A stretch of 20,931 bases of DNA from NCBI GenBank assembly GCA_948806215.1, contig CAQIDI010000016.1:1-20931 (forward strand). The letters run 5' to 3'. Within the stretch, counting starts at the first letter, position 1, and every line of letters begins with the position of its first letter. Position numbers and translations under genes: made by a program. Below, piece by piece: positions 7,031-15,302 of the stretch. The notes under the pieces are model-generated. The model searched no databases and was not told where the DNA came from. It saw only the letters and a program-made list of their open reading frames with translations. This DNA comes from an uncultured Eubacteriales bacterium (lineage in GTDB: Bacteria; Bacillota; Clostridia; Christensenellales; UBA1242).

Positions 7031-7930
7031 TTAACAATAAATACAATTTAAATTTTGATTGTATATCCCCTCTAATGTTCCCGGCCCACAGCTTGAATTT
7101 AAAACAACAAAGCGTTCAAACATTTTAGCATTTAAAATTTCTATAAAGTTTCGTTTTTGTTTTAAATCATAAATATTTCCAGCGTGAATTGTTGCAACAA
7201 CTTTAACACCGCAAGTTAAAGCATTTTTAATAACTTCTAAATCGTTATCCAAATTTATTTCATCGGTAACAATAACATTTGGTTTTAAACTTCTTATTCC
7301 ATTTTCGAATGCAAATTTTTTTGTGCAATTAACATATATATCAACATTTGCAATTTCACTTAAATTAACGTTGCTTATTTCACCGCGTTCATCTGCTACT
7401 AAGATATTTATATCAGGATTCCGCTTCCCTATTTGATATACTAAATCCTTAATAAAAGTTGTTTTTCCGCTCCCCGGATTTGATAACACTAATGTTGACT
7501 TAACAATGTTGTTTTCAACAATTAGTGGATAACAATTTAAACTGCAATTTTTTACTTCGTGCGGAATACGAATATCCAACGAACTTATGTTTTTTATTGT
7601 TTTTACTAAGTTATTTTCGTAAACAACTTCGCCAGCAACTCCAATTCTTATTCCACCATCAAAACTAATGTAACCATTAACAATTTGATCGTTTATGCTA
7701 TATAGCGAATTGTTGCTAACTTTGCCTAGAATATAATTAATATAACCTTGCTCACATTTTATAGCGCTATCAAAACTATTTGTTATTCCATATTGATTTA
7801 GATAAAAATTTTTGCCATTAGCGCAAATTTGAATTGGTTTATTGTTTCGTAATCTAATTTCATTTAACATTTTAGATGAAATTTGATTTATTGCACTTGA
7901 AATTGGTTCTGGCAATATTGAATTCAACAT
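7031..7930 (-). CDS. spoIIIAA: Stage III sporulation protein AA (secretion-type ATPase)
   Basis: Cytoplasmic ATPase related to VirB11/PilT secretion ATPases; it powers the SpoIIIA-SpoIIQ channel from the mother cell. The 299 residues have an N-terminal domain with EIRLRNNKPIQI and DGGIRIGVAG. The ATPase core follows: Walker A NPGSGKTT (151-158), the acidic box LVADERGEI (177-185), Walker B NVIVTDEI (218-225) and the His box ATIHAG (246-251). The first Walker A position, normally Gly or Ala, is Ser150. The C-terminus is cysteine-rich (CGPGTL, CIYC). AAAAGGAGA precedes the ATG. It is first in the operon, directly behind the terminator of the upstream unit. Confidence 0.95.
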   Translation of the reverse strand: MLNSILPEPISSAINQISSKMLNEIRLRNNKPIQICANGKNFYLNQYGITNSFDSAIKCEQGYINYILGKVSNNSLYSINDQIVNGYISFDGGIRIGVAGEVVYENNLVKTIKNISSLDIRIPHEVKNCSLNCYPLIVENNIVKSTLVLSNPGSGKTTFIKDLVYQIGKRNPDINILVADERGEISNVNLSEIANVDIYVNCTKKFAFENGIRSLKPNVIVTDEINLDNDLEVIKNALTCGVKVVATIHAGNIYDLKQKRNFIEILNAKMFERFVVLNSSCGPGTLEGIYNQNLNCIYC

Positions 7931-7948
7931 TGTTTTTCTCCTTTTAAC

Positions 7949-7978
7949 ATTGATATAATTTTATTAATTTTGAAATTC
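7949..7978 (-). promoter_or_regulatory. Possible sigma-E promoter of the spoIIIA operon
   Basis: In the 56 bases between the terminator and spoIIIAA the minus strand reads GAATTTC (7978-7972), 15 bases, then ATATCAAT (7956-7949). This loosely resembles sigma-E sites (about KMATATT, then CATACAAT). B. subtilis spoIIIA is sigma-E dependent, and no convincing sigma-A site lies here. The match is imperfect in AT-rich DNA. Confidence 0.3.
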
Positions 7979-7986
7979 TAAAACAC

Positions 7987-8024
7987 AAAAAAAAATTGCA
8001 GGTAAACTAAGTTAATCTGCAATT
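7987..8024 (-). terminator. Intrinsic terminator ending the rimP-to-endonuclease IV unit
   Basis: Transcribed leftwards, AATTGCAG (8024-8017) pairs with CTGCAATT (8001-7994). The inner pairs continue with two mismatches to AAC/GTT around a TTA loop. A run of nine T (7995-7987) follows. It separates the vegetative operon from spoIIIA. Confidence 0.85.
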
Positions 8025-8057
8025 AATTTTATTTTATAATAAATTTTGACAATATTT

Positions 8058-8903
8058 TTAAACAGCTTCATAAATGCTTTTTAAAGTTAAAGCATCCTTT
8101 GCCATTACTCCATTAGACTCACAAATAATTGTTGGTTCTAAGTTAAATTCTTTTAAAACTTTAGCCAATGGTGCAAATTCTGGGCCATATTTAGTATCTT
8201 CTAAAGTAAGATGCCTAATTTCACCCTTTTCTCCATACTCTATTTTACTAAAATGAATATGTAATAACTTTGCTTTTTCCATACCTAATTCGTTAATTAA
8301 GTATTTAATTATTACTCTATAATCTTCTTCCGATTTTAAGCTTCCGTGCGAAAGTGCATTAATATGTCCAAAATCAAAAGTTGGCACATAGTTTGGGCTT
8401 AGCTTACAAAAATCAATAACTTCTTTATAATCACCAATTTGAGCTGGTTTTCCCATTGTTTCTAAACAAATAAGCATATCGGAATATCCATTTTCTTTTA
8501 GCTTATCTTTTAAAATTAGCAATCGCTTTTTAGCTAAATCAACAGCTTGGCTTCTTTCCATTTTTCCACAAGATGCTGTGTGAACAACAAGCCTGTTACC
8601 ACCAAGCAGTTTTAGTTTGTGCAAAGAGTTAATAACATACATATAACTTTTTTCTGCCATTTCATCGGTTGGAGTTGCAAAATTAATATAGTAAGGTGCG
8701 TGCACACTTACTTGAATATTATATTTTTTTGCTTCTTTTCCTATTTCCATTGCGGTTTCATCGCCTAATGTTATACCTCTGCCAAAGCTATATTCGTATG
8801 CATTAAGTCCAACTGAACTTAAAAATTTAGGAGCTTCAACCGAACGCTTAAAACCAGCCATATAAAATGTTTCGCAATTTCCAGAAGGACCAAATTTAAT
8901 CAT
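8058..8903 (-). CDS. Endonuclease IV-like TIM-barrel protein (AP endonuclease family 2)
   Basis: Xylose-isomerase-like TIM barrel of the endonuclease IV group, which cuts DNA 5' of abasic sites with three metal ions. At 281 residues it matches E. coli Nfo in length. Most metal ligands are in place: His68 (VHAPYYIN), His108 (VVHTASCG), Glu148 (CLETMGK), Asp177 and His180 (FDFGHINA), His215 (LHIHFSK), His231 and Glu262 (ICESNG). The family DRH triplet is changed to E-I-R-H (228-231), so the Asp ligand is replaced or shifted. AAAGGGGAT precedes the ATG, 45 bases after truB, and a terminator follows, so it is the last gene of the long operon. It is probably a DNA repair enzyme, but this variant subgroup could have another activity, so I leave the symbol blank. 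Confidence 0.8.
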   Translation of the reverse strand: MIKFGPSGNCETFYMAGFKRSVEAPKFLSSVGLNAYEYSFGRGITLGDETAMEIGKEAKKYNIQVSVHAPYYINFATPTDEMAEKSYMYVINSLHKLKLLGGNRLVVHTASCGKMERSQAVDLAKKRLLILKDKLKENGYSDMLICLETMGKPAQIGDYKEVIDFCKLSPNYVPTFDFGHINALSHGSLKSEEDYRVIIKYLINELGMEKAKLLHIHFSKIEYGEKGEIRHLTLEDTKYGPEFAPLAKVLKEFNLEPTIICESNGVMAKDALTLKSIYEAV

Positions 8904-8948
8904 TAAAAATCCCCTTTATTTAGTAATTTATGTTTATTATGCATAGCA

Positions 8949-9806
8949 CTAATCTAACAAATAAGTTTTTAGTTTTAGCTGCTTATTGCTAATAACTCCA
9001 ACACCTAAAACTTCGCCATTATTTAAAACAAATGTGTTGTTATTATCTTCTGACTCTTGAGTTACTGTTAGTCCATTTTTTAATCTATTAAAATTATTTA
9101 TATTAACATTTATAACTTTAAAGTTAGGAAAAACAGTTAGGTAATCTATAATATAATTTTGTATGTTACTATTTAACAAATCATCTAACAAAACACTGTT
9201 TTCTTTAGAGAATGCTCCACTCTTTGTTCGTTCTAAATAAGTAAGCATTCCAACAGTTTTTAGTTTATTAGAAACATCTCTAACTAAACTGCGAATATAT
9301 GTTCCACTAGAACAAGTTATTTCAAATTTAAAACTATCGCTATCAACCTTTTCGATTAGTTTAAAATCGTAAATAATAATGTTTTTAGGTTGAAGATTAA
9401 CAACTTCTCCGTTGCGTGCCAACTTATAAGCTTTTTGACCATTAACCACTTTTGCACTAAATTGTGGTGGCATTTGACTAATTGTTCCTAAAAAGCTTGG
9501 CAAAATTTTTAATATTTCTTCTTTAGTTGGAACACTACCAATATTTGATTCTATGTTGCCATCAAGATCTAAAGTGTTAGAAGTTGAACCAAATTTAAAA
9601 ACAGTTATATAGGTTTTTGTTTTATCTAAAAAATAATCAAACATTCTGGTTGCTTTACCAATGGCTATTGGTAAAATGCCACACGCAAGTGGGTCGAGCG
9701 TTCCCATATGTCCAACTTTATCTAATTTAAAGCAATGTTTTATTTTTGCCACTACTTTAGCGCTGGACATTCCTGATGGCTTAAACACATTAATAAAACC
9801 TTGCAT
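8949..9806 (-). CDS. truB: tRNA pseudouridine(55) synthase
   Basis: Makes pseudouridine at position 55 in the T loop of tRNAs. The 285 residues carry the catalytic block GHMGTLDPLACGILPIAIGK with nucleophile Asp38. SQMPPQFSAKVVNGQKAYKLA (in two parts) and CSSGTYIRSLVRDV follow, and a short C-terminal domain ends the protein. AAAGGAT lies upstream of the ATG, inside the end of nrnA (gap of two bases). The usual downstream ribF, rpsO and pnp are missing here; a TIM-barrel gene follows instead. Confidence 0.95.
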   Translation of the reverse strand: MQGFINVFKPSGMSSAKVVAKIKHCFKLDKVGHMGTLDPLACGILPIAIGKATRMFDYFLDKTKTYITVFKFGSTSNTLDLDGNIESNIGSVPTKEEILKILPSFLGTISQMPPQFSAKVVNGQKAYKLARNGEVVNLQPKNIIIYDFKLIEKVDSDSFKFEITCSSGTYIRSLVRDVSNKLKTVGMLTYLERTKSGAFSKENSVLLDDLLNSNIQNYIIDYLTVFPNFKVINVNINNFNRLKNGLTVTQESEDNNNTFVLNNGEVLGVGVISNKQLKLKTYLLD

Positions 9807-9808
9807 AA

Positions 9809-10762
9809 CTAATCCTTTAATTCGCTACAAACTTCAACAAGTTTTTTTATAACTGTAGAAGCAGAACCAAATATGTTGCAACCTGCTGCAAACTTGTGTC
9901 CACCCCCACCAAAAGATTCGGATATTCTACCAACATCAACTTTTCCACGTGACCTAAAGCTGCATTTAAATAAACCTTGTTTTGTTTCGTAAATATTAAC
10001 TCCAACATCAATACCATTAATGTTTGTTATATAATCAACAATACCAGTTGTGTCGCTAATGGTTGTGTTGGTTTTTCTTAAATCGTTTTGTGTAATGGTT
10101 ATTATGCCTAACCTACCATTATAGAAAAATTTTGAACTGGATAATGCAGTTTTTAATAATTCAAACCTGTTTCTAGAGCAATACTTAAACAAAAACTCAT
10201 TTGCTTCGGTTAAATTAAAACCAGTTTTAATTAGTTCCGCAGCAATTATATGTTCTTCGGAAGTTGTGTTTGAATGTTGAAAAGAACCTGTGTCGGTTGC
10301 AATACCCATATATAGTGCACTTGCAATATCGGCAGTTATTTCAACATCTAAAGCTTTTAAGTAATAATATAAAATTAAACAGGTGCTAGACACAACTTCT
10401 CTAACATTAATGTGAGCATAGTCATCAAAAGTATCGTGATGATCAATTTTAATTGTGTTCTCGTGTTCTGCAAACATAGTTGAATAAACACCCATACGCT
10501 TTCTATCTGCACAATCAACAGCAACTAATAAGTCGTAAGACATACAGGTTTTATTATTTACTTGGTTTAAATATTTAACATAATGATATCTTTCTGGAAT
10601 TTCAAAATCGCAAAAAATATCCGCTTGCTTATTGAGAGAAACAAGTGCTTGTTTTAAAGCACTTGCCGATCCTAAGCAATCTCCATCGGGATTAATGTGA
10701 ACAAAAATACCAACATTTTTAGCATTTTTTAATTTGTTTATTACTTGCTTATTTATTATCAT
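9809..10762 (-). CDS. nrnA: DHH-family oligoribonuclease / pAp phosphatase
   Basis: Degrades nanoRNAs (2-5 nt) and dephosphorylates pAp; it replaces Orn in Firmicutes. I take the ATG at 10760-10762 (317 residues). It has AAAGGA about 8 bases upstream, and the 20 extra codons of the longer frame are lysine-rich and lie over rbfA. The DHH domain shows HINPDGD (22-28), AVDCAD (81-86), IDHHDTF (106-112) and MGIATDTGSF (Asp157). The DHHA1 domain ends with FGGGGHKFAAGC (284-295). It overlaps rbfA by 14 bases and has the standard position rbfA-nrnA-truB. Confidence 0.93.
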   Translation of the reverse strand: MIINKQVINKLKNAKNVGIFVHINPDGDCLGSASALKQALVSLNKQADIFCDFEIPERYHYVKYLNQVNNKTCMSYDLLVAVDCADRKRMGVYSTMFAEHENTIKIDHHDTFDDYAHINVREVVSSTCLILYYYLKALDVEITADIASALYMGIATDTGSFQHSNTTSEEHIIAAELIKTGFNLTEANEFLFKYCSRNRFELLKTALSSSKFFYNGRLGIITITQNDLRKTNTTISDTTGIVDYITNINGIDVGVNIYETKQGLFKCSFRSRGKVDVGRISESFGGGGHKFAAGCNIFGSASTVIKKLVEVCSELKD

Positions 10763-11111
10763 CTTCCGATTCCTTTCTGGAATTTTGTATTTCTTCAATT
10801 TTTTCGTCAATATTTTTTCCATATTCTAACGAATCATCTAAATAAAATGTTAAATATGGAACTTTGCGTAAATCAATTTTTTCGCATAATGCACGGCGTA
10901 AATATCCTGCTGAATGCTGAATTTGAGCAAAAACTTCTTTTTTATTATCATCAGGAAAAATACTAATGTAAACTTTGCAGTAATCCAAATCAGGAGTGGT
11001 ATCCACTTTAGTAACCGAAATTATTCCGGTTATTAAAGGGTTTTTCATTTCGTAAGTTAAAATTTCGCCTAACGCTTTTTGAATTTCTGCATTAATTTTT
11101 AATACTCTCAT
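10749..11111 (-). CDS. rbfA: 30S ribosome-binding factor A
   Basis: Late-stage 30S maturation factor that binds near the 5' end of 16S rRNA. It has 120 residues, the usual size. KH-like fold patterns are visible: INAEIQKALGEILTYEMKNP, IISVTKVDTTPDLDYCKVYI, and GYLRRALCEKIDLRKVPYLT followed by FYLDDSLEYG. AGGAG lies 6 bases before the ATG, 8 bases after the infB stop. The tail overlaps the nrnA start. Confidence 0.95.
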   Translation of the reverse strand: MRVLKINAEIQKALGEILTYEMKNPLITGIISVTKVDTTPDLDYCKVYISIFPDDNKKEVFAQIQHSAGYLRRALCEKIDLRKVPYLTFYLDDSLEYGKNIDEKIEEIQNSRKESEDDNK

Positions 11112-11119
11112 TTTAACTC

Positions 11120-13552
11120 CTAATTAATTTGAACTTCTTCAAATGCTTCTAAAATATCAAGTTCTTTAATATCGTTAAAGCCTTTTAATTTAATACCGCA
11201 TTCAAAGCCAGATTTTACTTCTTTTGCATCATCTTTATTTTGTTGTAAGTTATCAATAGTTACAACAGCAACTTCTTCGTTATTGCGTTTTACTCTTATT
11301 TTATTTTTTCTGCCAATAACACCATCTAAAACATAACAACCAGCAATGTTACCTAATGCACTAATCTTAAACACTTTTCTAATTTCTGCGTGACCCAATA
11401 TATGTTCTTCGTATTTAGGTGCTTGCATACCACTTATTATTTTTGTTATTTCATCAACAGCTTCATAAATAATTTTATAAATTTTAATTTCAACGCCATT
11501 GCGTTCTGCCAATGTTTTAGCTTTGGTTTCTGGTTTAATATTAAACCCAATAACCACTGCATTACTAGCTTTTGCAAGCAAGATATCGCTTTCGGTTATG
11601 CTACCAACACCACTATGGATGCATTGAACAATAACTTCGTCGTTTCTAATTTTTTCAAGAGTTTGACGAACTGCTTCGCTACTGCCGTGAACATCGGCTT
11701 TAACAATAATTTTTAAAACTTTTAGTTCACTATCGGCACTTTGTTGTAAGAATTCTTCAATAGATGCACCATTATTATGCAGCAATTTTTCTTCTTGAAT
11801 TTTTGTTTGGCGTTCGTAAATAATGTTTTTAGCAAGTTTTTCTTCAACAACATATGCTATTTCTCCAGCTTCTGGAACTTGGTCTAAACCAACCACAGAA
11901 ACAGCCATACTTGGTTCTGCAATTTTTACATTATTTCCTAAATAATCCATCATAGCTCTAACTCTACCACTAGATAATCCGCAAACAACATAGTCGCCAA
12001 CTTTTAATGAACCTTCTTTAATTATAATAGAAGCCACAATACCTCTACCACGATCAACTTTACTTTCAATAACAGTTCCAACTGCTGGGCAATCGTAATA
12101 AGCTTTTAAGTCTTGAACATCGGCAACAAGCAATACCATTTCTAATAATTTATCAATGTTTTTACCTTGTTTTGCAGAAATTGGCACACAAATAACATCG
12201 CCACCCCATTCTTCTGGTAAAACATTATGTTCGGCAAGTTGTTGTTTAACTCTATCGACATTAGCTTCTTGAACATCAATTTTGTTAATAGCAACAATCA
12301 TTGGAACTTTTGCTGCTTTAATATGGTTTATTGCTTCAATGGTTTGAGGCATTATGCCATCGTTAGCAGCAACAACTAAAATTGCAATATCGGTTACTTC
12401 TGCACCACGAGCACGCATAGATGTGAAAGCTTCGTGCCCCGGAGTATCAATAAATGTTATGTTGCGATTATTAACACTAACCGAATAAGCACCAATATGT
12501 TGAGTTATACCACCTGCTTCGGTTGAAATAACATTGGTTTTTTTAATAGCATCTAGTAACGAAGTTTTACCGTGATCTACGTGACCCATAACAGTTACAA
12601 TAGGTGGACGCTTGCGTAAGTCGCTACCAGAAGTTAAAACTTTTTCTTGTAGAACTTCTTCGGCAGTTTTTTCTAGTTTTTTCTCTAATGTAATTCCAAA
12701 TTCGCTTGCTACCAATTCGGCTGTATCAAAATCTACTGGGCTATTAATGTTAAGCATCATTCCAAGCATAATAAATTTCTTTATTATTTCTGCTGCTGGT
12801 TTACCAATTTTTTCTGATAAAATTTTAACAGTTAAATTATCGGTTGTAATAACAGCGTGTTCGATGTTAACTTTTTCTGGTGCAGTAACAGGTTTTGATT
12901 TTTTATTTTTAACCCTTACTCTGCCAATTCTATCTTCGTTTTCTTCATCCTCAAAATCAACAACACCCATTCTGATTTTAGCTTTAATATTCAAGCCTTT
13001 CTTTTCGGTATCGTAGGTTTTTTGTTTCTTTTCTTTTTTGTTATCTGGCTTTGGAACAAAGCTAACAACTTCGCCACGAGCAACAAATGTGCTTTTAGGC
13101 CCTAATTGGCGTGGACCATTATTGTTCTTATTATCTTTATCCTTGTTAAATGCAGGCTTACCACCTTGTTGTGGTTTACCATTATTATTTTGAGGACGTT
13201 GTGAACGATCTTTATTAAAGTTATTATTGTAATTGGATTTATTATTATTAGGTTTAAACTGTTCTTTAGGCACAAAAGACTTAGATGCCACTTTATTAAC
13301 ATCTTTGTTTTGCACATTATTAACCTGTGTAGGTTTAATAGATTCAACTGGTTGAACCGCTGGCACTACTTTTTGTTTTTCTAGCTTGCTTGAGTGCTCT
13401 TTTAAACCTTTACAATAAGTATCAAGCGTAAGCTTTGCTTGTTTTAAATTTGCAACAAATCCGTTTAGTTCGTTACCAAGCATTAATTTGTTTAATGCTT
13501 TTAAGTTAGTAAAATCAACTGCTGATTTGTTTTGATTATTTTTGTTATCCAA
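11120..13552 (-). CDS. infB: Translation initiation factor IF-2
   Basis: GTPase that places fMet-tRNA on the 30S subunit and promotes subunit joining. The 810 residues show an N-terminal helical part, an Asn/Lys/Gln-rich disordered stretch (about 90-150), an IF2_N domain (about 232-290), and the G domain with GHVDHGKT (323-330), DTPGHEAF (369-376) and NKID (423-426). The beta-barrel and C1/C2 domains follow to the end. The start is TTG at 13550-13552 with AAGAGG 8 bases upstream. An in-frame ATG-TAA pair stands directly in front (13558-13553), so no longer in-frame start exists, and the next Met (residue 24) lies inside the helical domain. The gene starts 12 bases after ylxQ. Confidence 0.96.
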   Translation of the reverse strand: MDNKNNQNKSAVDFTNLKALNKLMLGNELNGFVANLKQAKLTLDTYCKGLKEHSSKLEKQKVVPAVQPVESIKPTQVNNVQNKDVNKVASKSFVPKEQFKPNNNKSNYNNNFNKDRSQRPQNNNGKPQQGGKPAFNKDKDNKNNNGPRQLGPKSTFVARGEVVSFVPKPDNKKEKKQKTYDTEKKGLNIKAKIRMGVVDFEDEENEDRIGRVRVKNKKSKPVTAPEKVNIEHAVITTDNLTVKILSEKIGKPAAEIIKKFIMLGMMLNINSPVDFDTAELVASEFGITLEKKLEKTAEEVLQEKVLTSGSDLRKRPPIVTVMGHVDHGKTSLLDAIKKTNVISTEAGGITQHIGAYSVSVNNRNITFIDTPGHEAFTSMRARGAEVTDIAILVVAANDGIMPQTIEAINHIKAAKVPMIVAINKIDVQEANVDRVKQQLAEHNVLPEEWGGDVICVPISAKQGKNIDKLLEMVLLVADVQDLKAYYDCPAVGTVIESKVDRGRGIVASIIIKEGSLKVGDYVVCGLSSGRVRAMMDYLGNNVKIAEPSMAVSVVGLDQVPEAGEIAYVVEEKLAKNIIYERQTKIQEEKLLHNNGASIEEFLQQSADSELKVLKIIVKADVHGSSEAVRQTLEKIRNDEVIVQCIHSGVGSITESDILLAKASNAVVIGFNIKPETKAKTLAERNGVEIKIYKIIYEAVDEITKIISGMQAPKYEEHILGHAEIRKVFKISALGNIAGCYVLDGVIGRKNKIRVKRNNEEVAVVTIDNLQQNKDDAKEVKSGFECGIKLKGFNDIKELDILEAFEEVQIN

Positions 13553-13564
13553 TTACATTACCTC

Positions 13565-13870
13565 TTAATTTAGTTTTTCGAAAATATCAATATTTTCTAA
13601 AATCGCTTTTGTTAAATTTTCGTTTGTTAGTCCGATAGCCTTAACATTATCTCGTTCCAACAATTCGCTTAAAGTTAAACTTTTTAACTTAATAGTTTCT
13701 TGCTTTAATTTTTTTATGTTTAAAATTGTTTTTTCGTTTGCAGAAGAACATAATATTATTAATTTAATTTTATTGATACGTTTAACTATGTTATCGTAAC
13801 CAAAAATTATGCTTCCGCTTTTTAATGAAAAACCCAAATAGGTTTTTACTTTATTAATTACTTCTTGCAA
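13565..13870 (-). CDS. ylxQ: L7Ae/L30e-family RNA-binding protein YlxQ
   Basis: A 101-residue L7Ae-type protein that probably binds kink-turn RNA; its exact target is not settled. The fold pattern is clear: LGFSLKSGSIIFGYDNIVK, then a hydrophobic strand IKLIILCSSANEKT, a Lys-rich helix, and LSELLERDNVKAIGLTNENL. The start is TTG at 13868-13870 with a perfect AAGGAGG 6 bases upstream, and no nearer Met exists. It overlaps ylxR by 17 bases and occupies the standard nusA-ylxR-ylxQ-infB position. Confidence 0.9.
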   Translation of the reverse strand: MQEVINKVKTYLGFSLKSGSIIFGYDNIVKRINKIKLIILCSSANEKTILNIKKLKQETIKLKSLTLSELLERDNVKAIGLTNENLTKAILENIDIFEKLN

Positions 13871-14126
13871 GTAATTCCTCCTTAAGTTTTAAATAAACAC
13901 TGTTATCAACTTCGCATTTAAAAGTTCTATTTAAGGCTTTAGATTTAATTAATTTTTCAAAACATTCTTCGCTATTACAAATGTAAGCTCCCCTGCCGTT
14001 TAATCTGCCTGTAACATCTATATGAAATTCGCCATCGGAAGTTTTTACAATTCTTATTAGTTCGTGTTTATTTTTTATTTGTCTGCATACAATGCAAGTA
14101 CGCATTGGTTGTTTTTTTTCTTGCAT
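13854..14126 (-). CDS. ylxR: YlxR family RNA-binding protein (DUF448)
   Basis: A small basic protein of 90 residues with the DUF448 fold. It opens with RTCIVCRQIKNKHELIRIV (Cys11, Cys14), continues with TGRLNGRGAYIC (Cys50) and ends the motif with EECFEKL (Cys55). The family is cotranscribed with nusA and infB; a role as RNA-binding or RNase P-associated factor has been proposed. AAAGGTAA, which overlaps the nusA stop region, is the ribosome-binding site. Confidence 0.92.
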   Translation of the reverse strand: MQEKKQPMRTCIVCRQIKNKHELIRIVKTSDGEFHIDVTGRLNGRGAYICNSEECFEKLIKSKALNRTFKCEVDNSVYLKLKEELLARSN

Positions 14127-14137
14127 AAAATTACCTT

Positions 14138-15289
14138 TTATTCCATATCATCATTAAAAAATGAATCGTCATCGCCAAATAAATCTTTATATTCTTCGTT
14201 ACCATCTTGGTTAACATTTAATTCTTGTGAATCATCAAGATTTAATGATGGAACAGTAGATTTTGCTTTAACATCAATTTTCCAATTTGTTAATCTGGCA
14301 GCAAGCCTTACATTTTGACCACTCTTACCAATAGCAAGTGATAGTTTATCATCTGGAACAACTGCCAAGCTTGTTTTTTCTAAAAGATTTGTGCTAACGT
14401 GTAACACTGTTGCAGGGCTTAATGCCGAAGCAATAAATTCTGCAGGATTTTCGCTCCAAGGAACAATATCAATTTTTTCGCCATTAAGTTCTGCTACAAT
14501 TGCATTAACACGCATACCTTTATTTCCAACGCAAGCACCAACAGCATCGATATTAGCATTAGAAGCATAAACTGCAATTTTTGTTCTATATCCTGCTTCT
14601 CTAACAATGCTTTTAATTTCAACTTCTCCAGTTTGAATTTCTGGAACTTCTAATTCAAATAAACGTTTAACAAAACCCGGATTTGTCCTGGTTAATTGAA
14701 CATATGGCATATTGTAGCTTTCACGAACTTGTTTAACATAAACTTTTATTCTTGAATTAATAGTGTATTTTTCACCAGGAATTCTATCCTTAGCACTAAG
14801 CACACCTTCAACTTGAGTAATGCCAAGGTCAACATAAACATTTTCGCCTTCTACACGACGAACAATAGCTGTTAATAGTTCGTCTTGTTTTCCGCAAACT
14901 TCGTTCATAACTTTTTCACGCTCTGCTTCACGCAATCTTTGCATAACAACTTGCTTAGCAGTTTGAGCAGCAATTCTACCAAAGTTTTTAGGGGTTTCTT
15001 CTTGTTGAATAATATCTCCAATTTTATAACTTTTTTTAATGGTTTTTGCTTCTGCTAACGAAATTTCTTTATCAGGATCTAAAACTTCTTCTACAACTGT
15101 TTTATAAGAATAAACCTTAATGCTGTTTTTATCTGGGTTTAATTTTACAGTTGCACTTTTAGCTTCGCCAAAATTTTTCTTATAAGCACTAGTTAATGCT
15201 GCTTCTAGCGCATCAAGAAAAAATTGCTTATTAATTCCTTTTTGAGTTTCTAAATCGTCTAATGCTTGAAAAAAATCCTTGTTAATCAT
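14138..15289 (-). CDS. nusA: Transcription termination/antitermination protein NusA
   Basis: RNA polymerase-binding factor that promotes pausing and intrinsic termination. The 383 residues comprise the polymerase-binding N-terminal domain (1-130), an S1 domain (about 134-200, AIVRRVEGENVYVDLG), KH1 (GNKG at 255-258), KH2 (GKSG at 321-324) and an acidic tail. There are no E. coli-type acidic repeats, as is usual in Firmicutes. AAGGAGA lies 8 bases before the ATG, inside the 13-base gap after rimP. A hairpin in the leader ahead of rimP may let NusA control its own operon. Confidence 0.96.
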   Translation of the reverse strand: MINKDFFQALDDLETQKGINKQFFLDALEAALTSAYKKNFGEAKSATVKLNPDKNSIKVYSYKTVVEEVLDPDKEISLAEAKTIKKSYKIGDIIQQEETPKNFGRIAAQTAKQVVMQRLREAEREKVMNEVCGKQDELLTAIVRRVEGENVYVDLGITQVEGVLSAKDRIPGEKYTINSRIKVYVKQVRESYNMPYVQLTRTNPGFVKRLFELEVPEIQTGEVEIKSIVREAGYRTKIAVYASNANIDAVGACVGNKGMRVNAIVAELNGEKIDIVPWSENPAEFIASALSPATVLHVSTNLLEKTSLAVVPDDKLSLAIGKSGQNVRLAARLTNWKIDVKAKSTVPSLNLDDSQELNVNQDGNEEYKDLFGDDDSFFNDDME

Positions 15290-15302
15290 TTATGTTTTCT
15301 CC

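Noticed and set aside
10763..10822. Longer nrnA start adding 20 residues
   Set aside because: The extension is Lys/Arg-rich, overlaps rbfA further, and the inner ATG has a good AAAGGA site and fits the family N-terminus.
11390..11716. Open frame of 108 codons on the plus strand, opposite the IF2 C-terminal part
   Set aside because: Phe/Asn/Cys-rich composition typical of the reverse complement of AT-rich coding sequence, and no domain recognised.
12612..13016. Open frame of 134 codons on the plus strand, opposite infB
   Set aside because: It is the antisense image of the IF2 N-terminal region, rich in Ser/Phe/Leu, with no family pattern, and it lies against a clear essential gene.
13102..13347. 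81-codon frame on the minus strand inside infB
   Set aside because: A frame shift of the Asn/Lys-rich stretch of IF2, giving a repetitive Ile/Met/Thr composition; a shadow frame.
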